A DNA stretch of 64,000 bases from positions 29,554 through 93,553 of the forward strand of contig JAAGOF010000312.1 in assembly GCA_010645155.1 (NCBI GenBank), given 5' to 3'. The stretch is from Tigriopus japonicus. Taxonomy: Eukaryota > Arthropoda > Copepoda > Harpacticoida > Harpacticidae. The position numbers and the translations under genes are program-made. Shown here piece after piece: positions 21,401-33,973 of this stretch. The notes under the pieces are model-generated. The model did not search any database and was not told the DNA's origin. It was given only the letters and a program-made list of their open reading frames with translations. How positions within the stretch are numbered: the first letter of the stretch is position 1; every line of letters begins with the position of its first letter.

Positions 21401-23515
21401 TGAATCATGGCCGCCATCTAGCGTTTAAAAGAACCAAATCTAGCTTTTGGCTATGTGATGCCCATTTGATATGTATTTGGTTCTAACATGGTCGAGAGAC
21501 TTATTAAGTTACTGTACTGGGATATCCACACATTTAAAATCTTCTCTCTCTCGAGTTCGTTTTCTTGTGGATGAAAATATTCAAAACAAGTAAGAAAATT
21601 ATTCATGGATAAGATAGCGGATCCCTGTATGGATTTAGCATTTTCAGATCCATGCCAATATTTAATTGATTGAATATTTTTTTTTTTTGGTTAAAAACCA
21701 TGACGGTTGTTTTGTAGGCTTGTAAATCATAGTTGAGTGATTTGATTCAACCACAATAACAAGTGAAATAAAACGTTATGAATGTGACAAATCTAAAATA
21801 TTGCTGCCCCATTTTATTGTTTTTTTTAAACAATGCGTACCAAAGAAAAAATATGACAATTTTTTCAACCATGAAATCTCAAAAGTTTTTGACTTTTCGA
21901 GAAAAAAAATCCTTTGAATGTGGACACTAGATGGCGGTAAAGACGCCTTATTGTGAATTACGCACGGGGTTTCGACTCAAGCGCCATGGAGAAAAGTAAG
22001 CGATTTCTTTTTAAGTAAAAAAACTTCCAAATAAAAAGATACTCCATGCTCTGGACACAAAAAATCGTCAAATGGGCTGTTCATAGAATCCTTTTCAAAT
22101 GACATTGCCAAATTGCAAACTTTTATAACAGTTTTTGAGCAGAAAAAAATATAAGTTCCATGTTTTAACCCATCTAACAATGCATTGAGTTGGGCACGAG
22201 AAAAACGCAAAAGTTGTGCTTTGGATTAAGATTTGGAGGCACTGAATTGGGTGACAGCTTGTTAAGGGCTGGTCTAAGTAATTATAAGCAAAATAGAATC
22301 ACCCAAGATTGACCACGCCATTTTGAAGGCACTCAAAGCTTTGGTTTGATTAGTCCAAATTTGGTCAAGAAAAAAGTGGATTACATTTTATGATCATTTC
22401 AGGGTTCAGTTAAAGAGAAAATCCAGGAAAAACATGTGAAGTTATGCCATTTTACCTTAAGGCTACATGCTTCAAAGCCGGGGTCGAACATAAAAAATGG
22501 ATGGATGAAAGCATGACGTTCCGAGACGTTACGAGAAACCCCTCAACATTAAACGTCCGTTTCTGAAGCTATTGATCAAAATACCTCTGCCAGACTAATG
22601 GTCAGCACGTGTTTTACTGAGCAAGAAGGCCTTATCTAGAACTTTGAAAAGTATCGAAAATGAATGGACAAGCCTCAAACGGCCAAAGGAATTTATGGAA
22701 GTCTGCTTGGTGTGATTCACACAATGAAGATTGAGTCGATTTATCTTAGTGTTATATGGTCGCAACCTTTGAAGGAATTCGTTCGATTCGGGTCGTTTTT
22801 GAGCTTCTTAAGAAAAATTGAATTCACGATAACAGAGCACTGCACTTCAGAATGAATTCCAGAAATTGAAATTGCGAATTAATTTTGCGCAAAAGCGAGT
22901 TATTTTCATTGTATTATCTTGTCAAAAGTAGTATTCCTGCAACACACACTTCATAGAATCATCCTCGGGTAATTAAACAATATGATGATATTAAAGGCTA
23001 CTTTGTAATTTTGAGCTCAAGTAAATGATAGTGCCAAATATCCTTGTCAAGTTCAGCAGATTTTTGTTACTACTTAAACATTAAACATTTCTTTTTTGGG
23101 GCGTATATTCTAGAAATATGCAACAGAGTGAGAACGATAGAGCCTAAAATGAGGTGAGGCCCTGTCTACGTGAAGATTATTGATGATCCAACGTGCACAT
23201 GATGTGGCAATGGTGAAGCTAAAATGGTATTCAATTGGGCTCGAAATTTTCTCCCCCTCTTTCTCAGAGAATATCTGAAAATAAAAATGATTTGAAGGGA
23301 TCATTAGCCAAAAGAAACGGTTCTCACGAATAAATTCCAAGTGATTAGTAACTTCACCCAAAATGGAAGTAATAAAACCGTGAATCTTTTTCGAACTGTT
23401 CATTTTAAATGGTAAATTATCATTCTTCAAAAAATCATGATTAAACCCTTACCCATTTCTATTCTAAAAAATGCAATCGTCCATGGCAAAAGGTTGTTTC
23501 AAAAAACATTCATTG
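21400..23515. other. Intergenic, no gene recognised
   Basis: GCCGCCATCTAGCG at 21412 and CTAGATGGCGG at 21928 form a short inverted pair, possibly ends of a ~520-bp element, but the flanks do not match. Open frames at 21977-22210 (-) and 23110-23430 (-) show no motif. Confidence 0.4.
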
Positions 23516-23517
23516 CC

Positions 23518-24220
23518 TAAAAAGCCTTTAAAATAGACGCAAGATGCTCAAAATATGCCGCAAAGAAATGTTAGGGCACAAAAACTGCAATATTTTCCCA
23601 AATTTCACTCACTATTCCATCATTTTTCAACTATCTAATCAATTATTTTCTGCAAAAAGCTAACTGCAAAGTTGATTTACTGTCGTTTGCACCAACTTAA
23701 AATCCGTCCTCTACTCATAACTGTGGGAGCGAAAAAATAACTCCTAATTTCTTAACCATTTTTGAGCTTTTTTAACTGTTTCATGATTTTGAGCGATTTT
23801 CCAACTATTTTGGACATGTTTTTGAAAATTTTCATTTTTGGGGGGAATATCTGCTCTTTTTCATCTTTTTTCGATTTTTTTGGATTTCAGGCAAACCAAA
23901 ATATTTTCTTACCTGATAGAAATTTAAGCTTTTCCAAATTGATGATTGAACTCTTGCCATTTTCTGCTTTTGAAATACAGATCTTTGTGATTTAAGAAAA
24001 AATCATTCCTTCACAAGAAATCCTTTAAATGGGCACCCAGATGTCCAAAATACACAGAAAAACTTATTCAACCATTTAATTTGACTATTTTTCCCAGACT
24101 ATTTTGGCATTTTTCAACTAATTTACTACATTTTATCTAATTTGTCGAAAAAGCCAACCAAGACGTTAACTTTTTGTCGTTTCACCAACTAAAAATCCGT
24201 TCCCTACTCATAACATGAAC
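23518..24220 (+). repeat. Diverged tandem duplication (~490-bp period)
   Basis: The segments 23518-23750 and 24010-24222 align with blocks TTTTTCAACTA, ATCCGT and CTACTCATAAC. The unit is AT-rich and non-coding. Confidence 0.55.
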
Positions 24221-24334
24221 AACCTCCTCCAAAAACGCACGAGGTTCTATCAACTCACCTCAAATTTGGATGCACTTTATTGAACCCATTCCAAAAAATA
24301 TTCAGAACTTTGGAGAATACTAAATTCTGGGTAC

Positions 24335-24445
24335 CTCATGTTTTTTTGGAATCACTATTGCATTGGCCTCCAGCGTTGTTTTGAGTTCATTTTCCTCGAC
24401 CAAGTCTTTGAGCAAACCGAGCGATGTGAATCCCTCGGTCTCCAT
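24335..24445 (-). CDS. Candidate first coding exon, unknown product
   Basis: From ATG at 24445 the minus strand reads METEGFTSLGLLKDLVEENE and continues to KKHE, 37 codons, then GTACCC could be a donor. Composition is more GC-rich and charged than neighbouring frames. No partner exon was found, and the donor is weak. Confidence 0.25.
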
Positions 24446-24449
24446 AATG

Positions 24450-25140
24450 AATGCACGAGAACTCCACACAATAGTTATCTAATGGGTATACCTTAGCATA
24501 GACTTCGCCGGTTTGAATCTGTGTTTGAAAGTTGTGACCCAACGTATTGATAAAATATTGGTGATTTGTCTTACTTAAAACTAAATTGAGATACGATTTC
24601 GAATTCCTACTCAGTTTTGCTTTTTAAGTGTGGTAAACCCGCCTTTTCCTTGTACTAAAAAAAAAATTGATCATGTTAGTGAAAAACAACAACTTTTGTG
24701 GCGTTCCAAGGTTTTTCACTGTCGTTAGGCTATCAATCGAACGGAAAGTTATTTCGTATATAGGTCAAATTTGCTTCAAATAAAATACATTGCCAATTTG
24801 TTTTGTAACCTAGGGAAACTTATGTTTTCCAGGGCCTTTTCCAGGCACCCAAAAAGCGAAAATTGTTTTCCTTAATCAAATGTCAATCGTCAATTGATAT
24901 ATTTCTAAAAAAATATTGGCCAACTGGCGTTTTAGCGGCTGTTTTCATAGTTTGATAAAAATAAAGCATATGTTTCTGTTTTTATCTTTTTTGAGTCGGT
25001 CTTTAATTTTCTAACTGAAATCTTGCGTTTGTATTAACGTCAAAATCATCTTTCTAACGAAAAATTCGCTTTCGTCTACAAAACGAGGGTGAGAACGAAT
25101 GGAACTTGTCCACTTTTGAGAAACAGAATGCTCTTTTACA
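24450..25140. other. Intergenic, no gene recognised
   Basis: AT-rich DNA with no supported feature. Confidence 0.45.
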
Positions 25141-25141
25141 C

Positions 25142-25425
25142 TGATAAACCTCATGTGAAAGACGTGACAACTCCGTCACGTTGTTTGGCTTTCTTTGAAG
25201 CTTCAACTGTTTGCCGCAATAGTCGCCACCGTCAATAAGGAAGTTCAAGTTAAAACGAAAGTTGATTTTGCAATCAATTTATACAGAATTGATCCAGTCG
25301 TTGTAGTGCAAAATAAGATGTTTTTGAGCCCTTTCATCGATATTTCATCGGTTGAAGGCTCCTATTGTCTCCGTCTTTTTTCTTGCATTTCTTGGTTTGT
25401 TTGGTCTTTTTAAAGCTTAACGTTA
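25142..25425 (+). repeat. TAAAGAAGC-family element, degraded copy
   Basis: Matches the small element at 51873-52224 through TTTGAAGCTTCAACTGTTTGCC-like, GGCTCC and TTCTTGCATTTCTTGGTTTG blocks. The right end is missing. Confidence 0.6.
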
Positions 25426-25429
25426 ACGT

Positions 25430-26370
25430 TCACAAAAAAAAATCAATTTGGAAGAATATTGTTGGATCGTCGAGAGTGTTGGTGAAGGACTAGTTGTTTA
25501 TTGTCTTTGAGACACAGATATTTATAGGACATGTAGAATGACTAGAGAGGAGCAGGAGTATATAAGGGAGAGCAAGGCGGGAATACTACAAATATTATAT
25601 TACACGGAGGCAAATAATTTCAAGTTCTAATTGTATAGGTATTGCTGAAACCTTCTTTTTCTTTTTTATTGTGAAGGTGATCCCATCAATGTTTTCAGTT
25701 TACTTCAGTTTAGAGCACTTAATTTCTTGGAGTGAAAGGAATTATGAATTCTTGTCATTCTTACGAAAGGAATTATGAGTCAAATCAATTGCTTTCTTCG
25801 CCAAATGAGACCTTGATTGTGGCGAGTGGATTTCCGGCTCATTTGATCGTCGAAATCGAAAGGCTTTGAAGTCAAAGCTCAGTGCATAATTCTACTAAGG
25901 ACGAATGACCTGGTAATCATTTTACCGCAAAACGAGCGAGCTTTTATGCTTTCTTCAGAGCATAAGTTTGAGAATGTGTAGCTTCTTATTCTGACAATTG
26001 ATTGAGCTTAAAATTAAGATCTGTACATGAAGTCCAACATATCCAACCATGTTTTTGTTACTTAGACGGAACTGAATCTTGCGAATAAAAGCTAATGTGC
26101 TGCCATCTCTTGTCTCAAAATGATCACCTTGACGCCTTTTTTAAAACGCCTAGTTGGGCTTCAATGAAGAGATGAAGCGACAACTAAGAGTCATCTAGCG
26201 GTAAAATAATTTTGGGTGTTTCGGCTACAGATTTTACCCTATCTAATGATCGCACCCTATGATTTAGCAATTCTTAAACTCAACTGAAGCATAGCTGACC
26301 TTTGATAGATTCAACACATGAAGTTAAGTTTATTTTCATAACTAAGTTATGATTCTGTCAATAGACTGTT
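25430..26370. other. Intergenic, no gene recognised
   Basis: No frame with a motif. AATAAA-like and TATATAAGG strings at 25558 occur without a linked gene. Confidence 0.45.
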
Positions 26371-26459
26371 CCCTAAATCGGCACTAGGACGCCATCTGTG
26401 TTTAGTGTTTCCAGTTTTTGAGGTGTTGACTACCCCTTAGCGCAATTAAAAATAATGCA

Positions 26460-27456
26460 ATCCTCAGCTTCTTTCACATGTCAGTTACTCGACCATGCTG
26501 ATTCAAAATGCACCAGTCACCGGATCCACGAAGTTTTGGGTGTGGTTGACAGTGAGGTGTTGGTAGGGGGAACCATGGGAAGGTTCCGGACTCCATTATA
26601 CACAGCCTATTGATCGCTGTGAATAATGGAGCTGTTGCACAACATGCCCACGGTGCTCCCTCTGCTTTGCCATGAGGGACTCGTCTATCTGGACGATGAT
26701 GCCAGGTCCGCCGATCTGGTACGGGTTTGCCTGGAGCTGGTGTGAGCCACAGATCATATAATAGCTGAGTTTATTTCCCCTGTGACAACTTGAGTTGTTA
26801 CAGAAATTTTACGTTACCACACGCCGTTGGTTTCATTTGCAAACACGAAAGTACGTAGGTTGCCACAAGAAATCGTTCAAAGAAAGCTAAGCTTGTAAAC
26901 CCCGTCGCAAAACTCTTTCATAACTTTTGCCACAGGATTTCTTGTCCTAACTAATGTACTTTCGAGTTTGCAATTGAAGTCAATGGCGTGTGGTAGCGAA
27001 AAATTTCTGTCACAACTCAAGTTGTCACAAGGTATATAAACTCAGCTAATGGCTTGTAATGAATGACTTAATGACATTATATGGTCTGTGGTGTGAGCAA
27101 ACGTCACGGCAGTACTGGTACCACTGGATGAGGGTGGGCTCCAAGATGTGCATTGACTTCGCCATGGCGATGGGCATCTTGTGCGCTCAAGACCAGATCA
27201 CCTGGACAATGTCGCGCAAGGCCAGAGTGCTGTTGAAGAAGTAGGAGCCCCACCTCTCCGAAATATTTCGGCCCCTGTGGGTTGGGCACCTCCACTTCCT
27301 GTCCTGTCCTTGTCCAACCAACCTCATGTCCCTTTGGCACTGGGGACATGGGAAAGGAAGGGCTCTGAAGCAGCCTTGATTCTTGAGGAAGGTCTTTGCG
27401 TCATCTTCCGTGGCCGTCACGGCCACGAGGGCATGGAGTTTATCCATGTTAAACAC
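26460..27456 (-). pseudogene. Merlin (IS1016/ISXO2-like) transposase relic
   Basis: The N-terminal zinc-ribbon-like part shows CPQCQRDMR and KWRCPTHRGR, followed by RWGSYFFNSTLALRDIV and VIWS. A TGA follows (Trp in relatives), then AHKMPIAMAKS continues. After the nested insertion the frame resumes with IGGPGIIVQIDES, the signature around the first catalytic Asp of the ISXO2/Merlin DDE domain. Further on, HLTVNHTQNFVDPVTGA is the conserved stretch before the last catalytic region, but the part between HRG and this block is deleted. A TGA and a frameshift follow. It is inactive: it has stops, a large internal deletion and an insertion. The family is known in many animals and is related to bacterial IS1016. 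Confidence 0.88.
26748..27090. mobile_element. Hairpin element inserted into the Merlin gene
   Basis: Identical octamers GTGTGAGC lie at 26740-26747 and 27091-27098. The ends CACAGATCATATAA and the complement of the right end CACAGACCATATAA are inverted, and the rest folds back through TAGCTGAGTTTAT, GTGACAACTTGAGTTG and CCACACGCC. The right arm has a 27-base extra segment. Leaving out the element and one octamer makes the Merlin frame continuous across the site. Confidence 0.88.
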
Positions 27457-27599
27457 GTTTTTGGGAAGTTAACACGTGTGTTGTATATCGGAACTCTGAA
27501 CCCTCGGAACTTCCCGCAAGTCACGCAACCTCTCCCGTCGAAATCGCAACATTCAGTAAATGGTCCCTACATTTTAAGTAGTGCCGATTTCTGTTCATA

Positions 27600-30500
27600 G
27601 CGATTAGTTTTGCCTTCCAAGTTTTGGAAAGACTGGAAGAGCTTTGATCATGATAGTTTTTGCAACGATTGTGGCGCAGCCTGACTAGCCTACAAAGCTC
27701 AAAAATCGTACCCGTACTTTACACGTTGCTATAAGGTCAAGATAAGAGTCTGGAGACTTTGCCCTTGTTTTGCCTCCGCTCAGTGACGGTTTTTTAAGCT
27801 TCCATTAAACTCCTTTATTGATTTGATCCTAATGGAAATGATATTTTTCAACGCTAGTCTCCCACTCCAAGAAATTCAGCGCATCTTGCTTCATTTCTAT
27901 TCAATAAACTCTACAACTCCAAGGAAGAAAATACTGGCCATCTTGGATGCAATTATTTACTGGACGTTTCATGCCCCTTATCATGACTTTCCATCCTCTC
28001 ACCAATCGTAACTGGTTTCGAGCATCTCTATCAATGCCGAAGCCGGTTTGACAAGGAAGGGGGATTTCAAGTGAAGTAAAATAAGATTTTCTATGTTCCT
28101 GTACTGAGATCTCCCGAACATCAAGATGTTTCTTTCATTGCGTATTCCTTTGGCAGCTCCAAACGTGAAATCATATTTTTAATTACTTGAGAATTTGAAT
28201 TTGTTCTCATTGGGAAAGGAGAAATTGTAAGAGACAAATAACTATCCAGAGACGGAAGCGTTGCAATACGCATCTAATTACACCAGGGGTCAGCATCTCC
28301 TTTTGGGGTCAAGGCCCATCAACTTTGATTATGTGTTGTCAGGGCTCCACCAAACACACGTTGGTAGGTTCAGGGGCCCACAAATTACCGATCAAAGAGC
28401 TCTGGGACCAAAGTTACTGTACTGTGGTTGCTCTCGGGCCCACTGTTTGGAACTTGTGTCATATCTTACAAAAAACAAAGGGTGAATCTTTGAGAGCGTT
28501 AGAGAATATACAAGTGATCTAGACTGATGATGACTTTCTATACTTGGTTAAAATAGTTTCAGCGCGTAATTAATTACATTCTCTTTGATATATAAATCAA
28601 TAATAATTACATACGTTTATTGCAATGCATTGACATCGTCTTCAACATTACGTTCGTCACAAAGTATGAGTTGTTTGTGGTTCGACGTTTTTCACATTAG
28701 TTAAAGAAACAAATAATTGCAATTATTGAATGTAACTCCAAGAACATTTATATCACAGGTCTGCAATTTTAAGAATAATTTTATTACTTGAGTCAAACAA
28801 TTTGATTGACTACATGTAAATTGATGATTGTAAAGAAAACTGAAGTGAGGTTATATGATTGCAGAACAATTCATTTTTGTCAAAAATATAATTGCTTCAC
28901 AAGCTAAACTTTTCTAACTTCAGAAATGCAACTAATACTTTTGAGAATGTAATTTCTGGGTGCCCTCAACATCTCAGCTCATAAATTGAGACCACAGAAT
29001 ATTCCATGTTGATTGTTTGCATTATATTCAAATTGTTTTCTTCAAACGCCCTCAATAATTGCGAAGTTATTGCAAAACGTTTTTGCTTAACAAACTGATT
29101 TTCACTTCACAAAAAGGGCAATAATAATGGGCCTAACAATTTCCAGTGTACCTTTGATCGGTTCATATATTTTTGCTCTTTTTCCCAAACTATCATGTTG
29201 AAAAATCTCCGCTAATTAAGTCGGCAAAACAAAGTGATCACGGTGATCATTAGGGGTCTCTTTAAACACTCCGAAATCTATTTGACCTTTACGTGGAAGT
29301 AAAAGCAAATAAATACTTTACTCTACTCCAAAAGTAAAACCGTCTCCAGTCTCTCTATGGGCGGTCTTAACAATGATTTGGAAGAGGAATCCTAATCCGC
29401 TTGAGATTACTGACTGTAAATGAGCTCTGAGAATCACATCTTGGCCACACTTCCAAAACTCGTTTTAGCATGGCAACCATGAACTAATTTACTTCGAAGT
29501 GTGCGTGGAATCACGATCCACCATTTCTAACTATTTTGTAAGTTTTTCTTTGCTTGTTTTTATATACCTTTATTTACTTTGTTCCCTCTTTTATCAAATA
29601 GGAAACCGTCATTAAGTTCCTTTGGTGTTTGAGTTAAATTTCATTATGGGAAGACGAGTCTCAAAAGTTAGGAACCAGTCGAGGTTTACACTGACCTCTG
29701 AGCAAAAAATCTTCAAACCGAATCATTTAAAGGACGAATTATGAGGATAAGAGGTAGCTATGCAGAATAAACTTCCATATGAAAACAAACCAAATGAAAT
29801 TTGCAATATTTGTAATAATTTTCCAACGTCTTAACTTCAGCATTTGGCATGTGAGAGTTTTGTGCCACAACATTCAACCTTAGTAAAAAAAAATCTTTGA
29901 CTTTTTGGGCCTGTAAACATCGTTAAGTTGTTGATTTGATTTTAGCCAATTCGTTAAGAAGCTCTTTCGACATCAAATACAAATTTCTACTCAACTGAAA
30001 ATTGATGTTATTTTCGCTTTTATCCAATACGCTCTGGTTTGACCTGGCTCTATTTTGATTCACTCTCTTATGAAGCGGCTCTATTTTGATTCGCTCTAAT
30101 CAAATAGGATCCCCATTTAGTGCACAGAGCTCCTTGATATCAGAATAAAGCTATCAAGGAATAATATTCTTAAATCCAGCTTTGATTGTGAGGTCTCAAA
30201 AAGTAAGTTTTGTTTGTACAAATATTGGAAAGCACCTACTTTTCTAGAACCATACTGAAACAAAATAATTTCTATTTATTCGCTACTTTGTACTCGTACT
30301 ACGCTTCCTCAACAAGTCACCTATTGTTGTGAGATTGTGATGATATGTTTCTACTATACCTTGTATGGCCAAATGTTCTCAAAAACATACCCCATATGCT
30401 AACAGAGTGTGGTCGAGCACATTCTTATCTATGGAGGATTGACGACATGCAGGTCCCTAAAACTGATGCATTCAGTCACTCCGTAGACAAAGCCAAATTT

Positions 30501-33180
30501 CTGAGCAGACTGCACATCTATCATTAAAGGGAAGACTAAACTCATGGAAAGGTTTGGTTGCAAAGAGAAATAAGGCAAAGTCTTTGATGATTTTTCATGT
30601 TTCAAATTTGGGCACATATAAAAAGCAAGTCATTTTTACTCCCAAAGTAAAATAGCAAGCAAGGTTCAAGTTTCATTTGTCCTCCCTCAAGTTTGATGCA
30701 AATAAAAATGAAGATATGTTAATAAAAATCATGGAAAATATGTAATCAATTATGTTGATCTAGTTGAGCACACTTTTTTAGCAACAAAAAGGTTCCATCA
30801 AATTTTCAGTGTTCTAAATGCAATGCTACATTGTAATGCTCACTAGAGAGAGAGTAAGTTTCGACGAATAAAACTTAAGTGGAAAAAAGACGAATACATT
30901 TACTCAATTACACGAAAAAGGACAAATAAAATTACCGAACTAAACGAAAAAAAAATGATAAAATTGCCCAATCAGACACACAAGAAGAATAAAATTAAAT
31001 AAGACATAAAATTTTGCAACGAATAAAGGTGAAAAAGGCGGAAAAAGACTAGAAAAGAGTATTAAGTTAATCGCTTAAAATCTCTGTACTACACTACTTC
31101 TCTCTACTTGTCTCTACTCGATTGACACAAAAGAAAAATATGTAGTCACCCAAACTACCAAACAGGGCTACCCAAAACACACAAAATCCAAATCAAAGAA
31201 AGACATTTCTCAAAAAAAAAAATCACTTTTTAAAATCAATATAGATCTCATGGGTTTGGACTTTCTCAACTTCCATGTAGTATGAAATATAAGTTTTTAT
31301 ACGTCTACCCAAAAAGGTCTTCAGAACAGCAAAAAGACGTTTTTTGGCAATGCCATTCATTCCTCTCTCTTGGTCGTTTTGGGTAGTCAGGCAGAGAATC
31401 AGCTATATCTTAAAATATATAAGTAAATAAATTCAAAAATAATGCTTAAATATAAAATGAAATAAATAAAAAACTGTGTTGCAACTTCATAGGAACAAGT
31501 ACATTTTTATAGTTATTCTTTTAAGGACAGCCTTGCCCAAAGAGAAGAACGAACAACAAAAAAGAATTGAAAATTCTAAGACAAAGGGCTGCAGACCAAG
31601 TGGGCTCAATATCAAGAAGCAAATAAGTGATATTTCTCCGAAATTTCTTTGGGTTTTCCACGATATGAGCTTTCCTGTCATGCAATGCGATAGTTGCTCC
31701 AAGGCATTTTACTGGCCTGGAATTGAGGGAATCAGTACACAGATTGGCTGTCTTGATGAAAACCCATTGGTACAGGAAAATTCTCAACCACTGGAAAGAC
31801 AAAACACGAACCACGCTCACTGAATATTAGTACGGTTGGACTTCTTAATAATACCCGTCCTTTTACGTGGCCCAAATCTCCGCCTTCGCAAATAACCCAT
31901 GAAGAAACTTTATTGATCTTCAACACCAAAAAGCATATTAAAGTGCATATCCGAGTTAAAACGAATTAGTAGTCTACGATTTCTTGACAAGTACGCTGAA
32001 GAGAGATCAGATCACTTTAACAACATACGGAACATTGAATTGGGCAACGAGTACTGCCAATTACTCAGCATCTCCGTCCCCCATCAAAGGTGAGCATTGC
32101 ACGCGGTGCTCATTTTCAAGTGAACCACCCTCCTGAGAACAAGAACGAGCGTGCGGAAAAGAGGTTTCATCCAAACTCAAATTCCGTTTGAAATTCTGAA
32201 TGGATCAAAAAAGGGCTCCAATGGGGTTTAAATGAAGTGCTTCCGTTAAATCAAATTTGCCTACTTTTGGTGAGTAAAAGAAACATATCCTTATCCTCTT
32301 CCACCCAAAGTTCTCCTGTATTTGTATTTTTGTATATTCTTGGACTCACTCAGTTAAAGAACAAAGAAAATAGAGTAAAGCAATAGAAATGTCGTTGTTA
32401 ACATTTCCAATAAAAAATAAGTTACATTTCAATACGATTTAAGAAAAGATTCTATATTTTCAATTAATATAAACCATTATAAAAGTAAACCTTCATGTAT
32501 TTCAAAAACTGTTGTTCGCAATATCATTTATTTTCGGAAGTCAAATGGACACCGATTTTTTCCAAAAAGCTAGCTCGATATTGACTGAAAAAAGTGTATG
32601 ACATCATGTTAAAATTTTAACATTAGGTGAAGTCAAGTAAAATGATTGTTAAAATACATTTTAATTTTCTTATCTTTTCTTGTTTGCGGTTTTTATACAT
32701 TGTAGCATACATACAACATTATATGATATAATATATTCATATGTTGGAGAGCTCATAATTCAGCTTTTTTGCTTGTGTCCTAAATGTCGGTCTTCTATTC
32801 AATCAATATAAAATTGGTTCAATTATGATAAGTTTCTTAAGTAAAGTTTCGAGATATTTGTACTCAAATACACTTTTTTCGCAAGCCACATATTTCACTT
32901 GATGATTTTTTAAAGCTTCAAAGATAAGAGGCATCAAAACCACTTTTTCTAGTTTCATAAAGTCATCTGATCGATCTTGACGTGTGGCCAGAATAATTTA
33001 GATGCCTCACAAAAAGTACCTTTCTTTCTATCTAATCTTTGATCTGATGTCTTCGATTCATCTCTCCCTCGGACAAAATCTATTTTTGGGAGAGCCCCTT
33101 GCTTCTTGAGTTGTTAAGTTTTGACCAGAATTTTCCTTCTTTGGTCAACAGAATGGTAAACAAAAGCTTCTCTTTTGTTT
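27600..33180. other. Long intergenic stretch, little recognised
   Basis: About 5.6 kb of AT-rich DNA. A possible hAT-like left end (CAGGGGTCAGCATCTCC) begins at 28286 and is followed by GC-richer sequence to about 28460, but no right end was found. The open frame 31476-31823 (+) has CDSCSKAFYWPG, which is not a convincing finger or integrase. The frame at 27832-28008 (+, MEMIFFNASL) has no known motif. Very AT-rich runs lie near 30840-31260 and 32400-32900. Confidence 0.45.
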
Positions 33181-33196
33181 CTCAGATCAGTTGATC

Positions 33197-33973
33197 ATGG
33201 CCACATGGGCTTATCCCAGTCGAAAACGGAGACTTTTAGCGGACCTCCATTCAACAACTTTGCCGGAATCTTCCACTTTAGTTCATGAACTCGCCAATGA
33301 AAACGCTCAATGGAAGCGTTCACAACCAAGACAGGTCTTGTTGGCATGTAGAGAAGAAACAGTTCTATATAATCCTAAATTTGATTGTGCACCAAAAACG
33401 TGTAAGGTGGTCCAGAAGATCTCTGACAACGCGTGGATCGAATTGAACGTCCCTTGTGATGGACCCTCACTTCAAGAAGCTTCCAATGTCATCAAGCAAT
33501 TTGCTACCTCCTACACCAATAGTGAAAGTACCTCCAATTCAAGGAGCACTTCCCTTGAGACGACTCCTGTGCGATCGATACCGGATTCGTCTTTGATCCC
33601 TGATGAAGAGGTCCTGGATCCTCCAATGTGTTCCATTTGTATGGGACCAACTGAGAGTTCTCATCGTCATTATGGAGCTCATTCATGCTTGAGTTGTCGA
33701 GCCTTCTTTAGAAGGTCTGTTCAAATTGAGATCTACCCATATTTTACGTGTAATTCCAATCAGAAATGTGTGATAAATCCAGGAAATCGGAGCAAGTGCA
33801 AACTGTGTCGGTTTGAAAAGTGTCAGCAAAAAGGTATGAGGATATCGGCTGTTTTGAGTGAAGATCAAAAGCGGGCTCGATTCCGGAAGCATCTGATGCT
33901 CAAACGTTCCAAGCAAATGGAAATGAAAACAGCCCTAAGAAGGTTTCGTAAAAACAACCATACCAATGCGTAA
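33197..33973 (+). CDS. Nuclear receptor-like protein, DNA-binding domain only
   Basis: An acceptor (CTTTTGTTTCTCAG) ends at 33185, and ATG at 33197 lies in an ATCATGG context, giving 258 residues to TAA. Residues 145-208 form the two zinc fingers. Finger I has Cys145, 148, 164 and 167, with 15 residues between the pairs where 13 is usual. Its P-box region reads CLSCRAFFRRS, in place of the familiar CEGCKGFFRRS. Finger II is standard: Cys185, 191, 201, 204 (C-x5-C-x9-C-x2-C), then RFEKCQQKGM and a basic tail. Such proteins bind hormone-response elements in the nucleus. No ligand-binding domain follows; the frame ends 50 residues after the fingers, and AATAAA lies at 34240-34245, so the transcript seems to end here. 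The 140-residue N-terminus is unlike known domains and Ser/Thr-rich near 105-130. An upstream non-coding exon is implied. Alternative splicing to downstream exons cannot be excluded. Confidence 0.85.
   Translation: MATWAYPSRKRRLLADLHSTTLPESSTLVHELANENAQWKRSQPRQVLLACREETVLYNPKFDCAPKTCKVVQKISDNAWIELNVPCDGPSLQEASNVIKQFATSYTNSESTSNSRSTSLETTPVRSIPDSSLIPDEEVLDPPMCSICMGPTESSHRHYGAHSCLSCRAFFRRSVQIEIYPYFTCNSNQKCVINPGNRSKCKLCRFEKCQQKGMRISAVLSEDQKRARFRKHLMLKRSKQMEMKTALRRFRKNNHTNA

Larger units (their letters stand above)
26375..27590 (-). mobile_element. Degenerate Merlin-type DNA transposon
   Basis: AAATCGGCACTA at 26375-26386 and TAGTGCCGATTT at 27579-27590 are perfect inverted ends. The nine flanking bases on each side share CTGTTC (CTGTTCCCT and CTGTTCATA), compatible with the 8-9-bp duplications of Merlin. 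A transposase relic lies inside, itself interrupted by another element. Confidence 0.7.

Noticed and set aside
28286..28460. Complete hAT element from CAGGGGTCAGC
   Set aside because: Only a left-end-like sequence is visible; no right end or duplication was found.
31476..31823. Open frame with CDSCSKAFYWPG as integrase
   Set aside because: The YWPG resemblance is isolated, and no HHCC finger or catalytic core follows.
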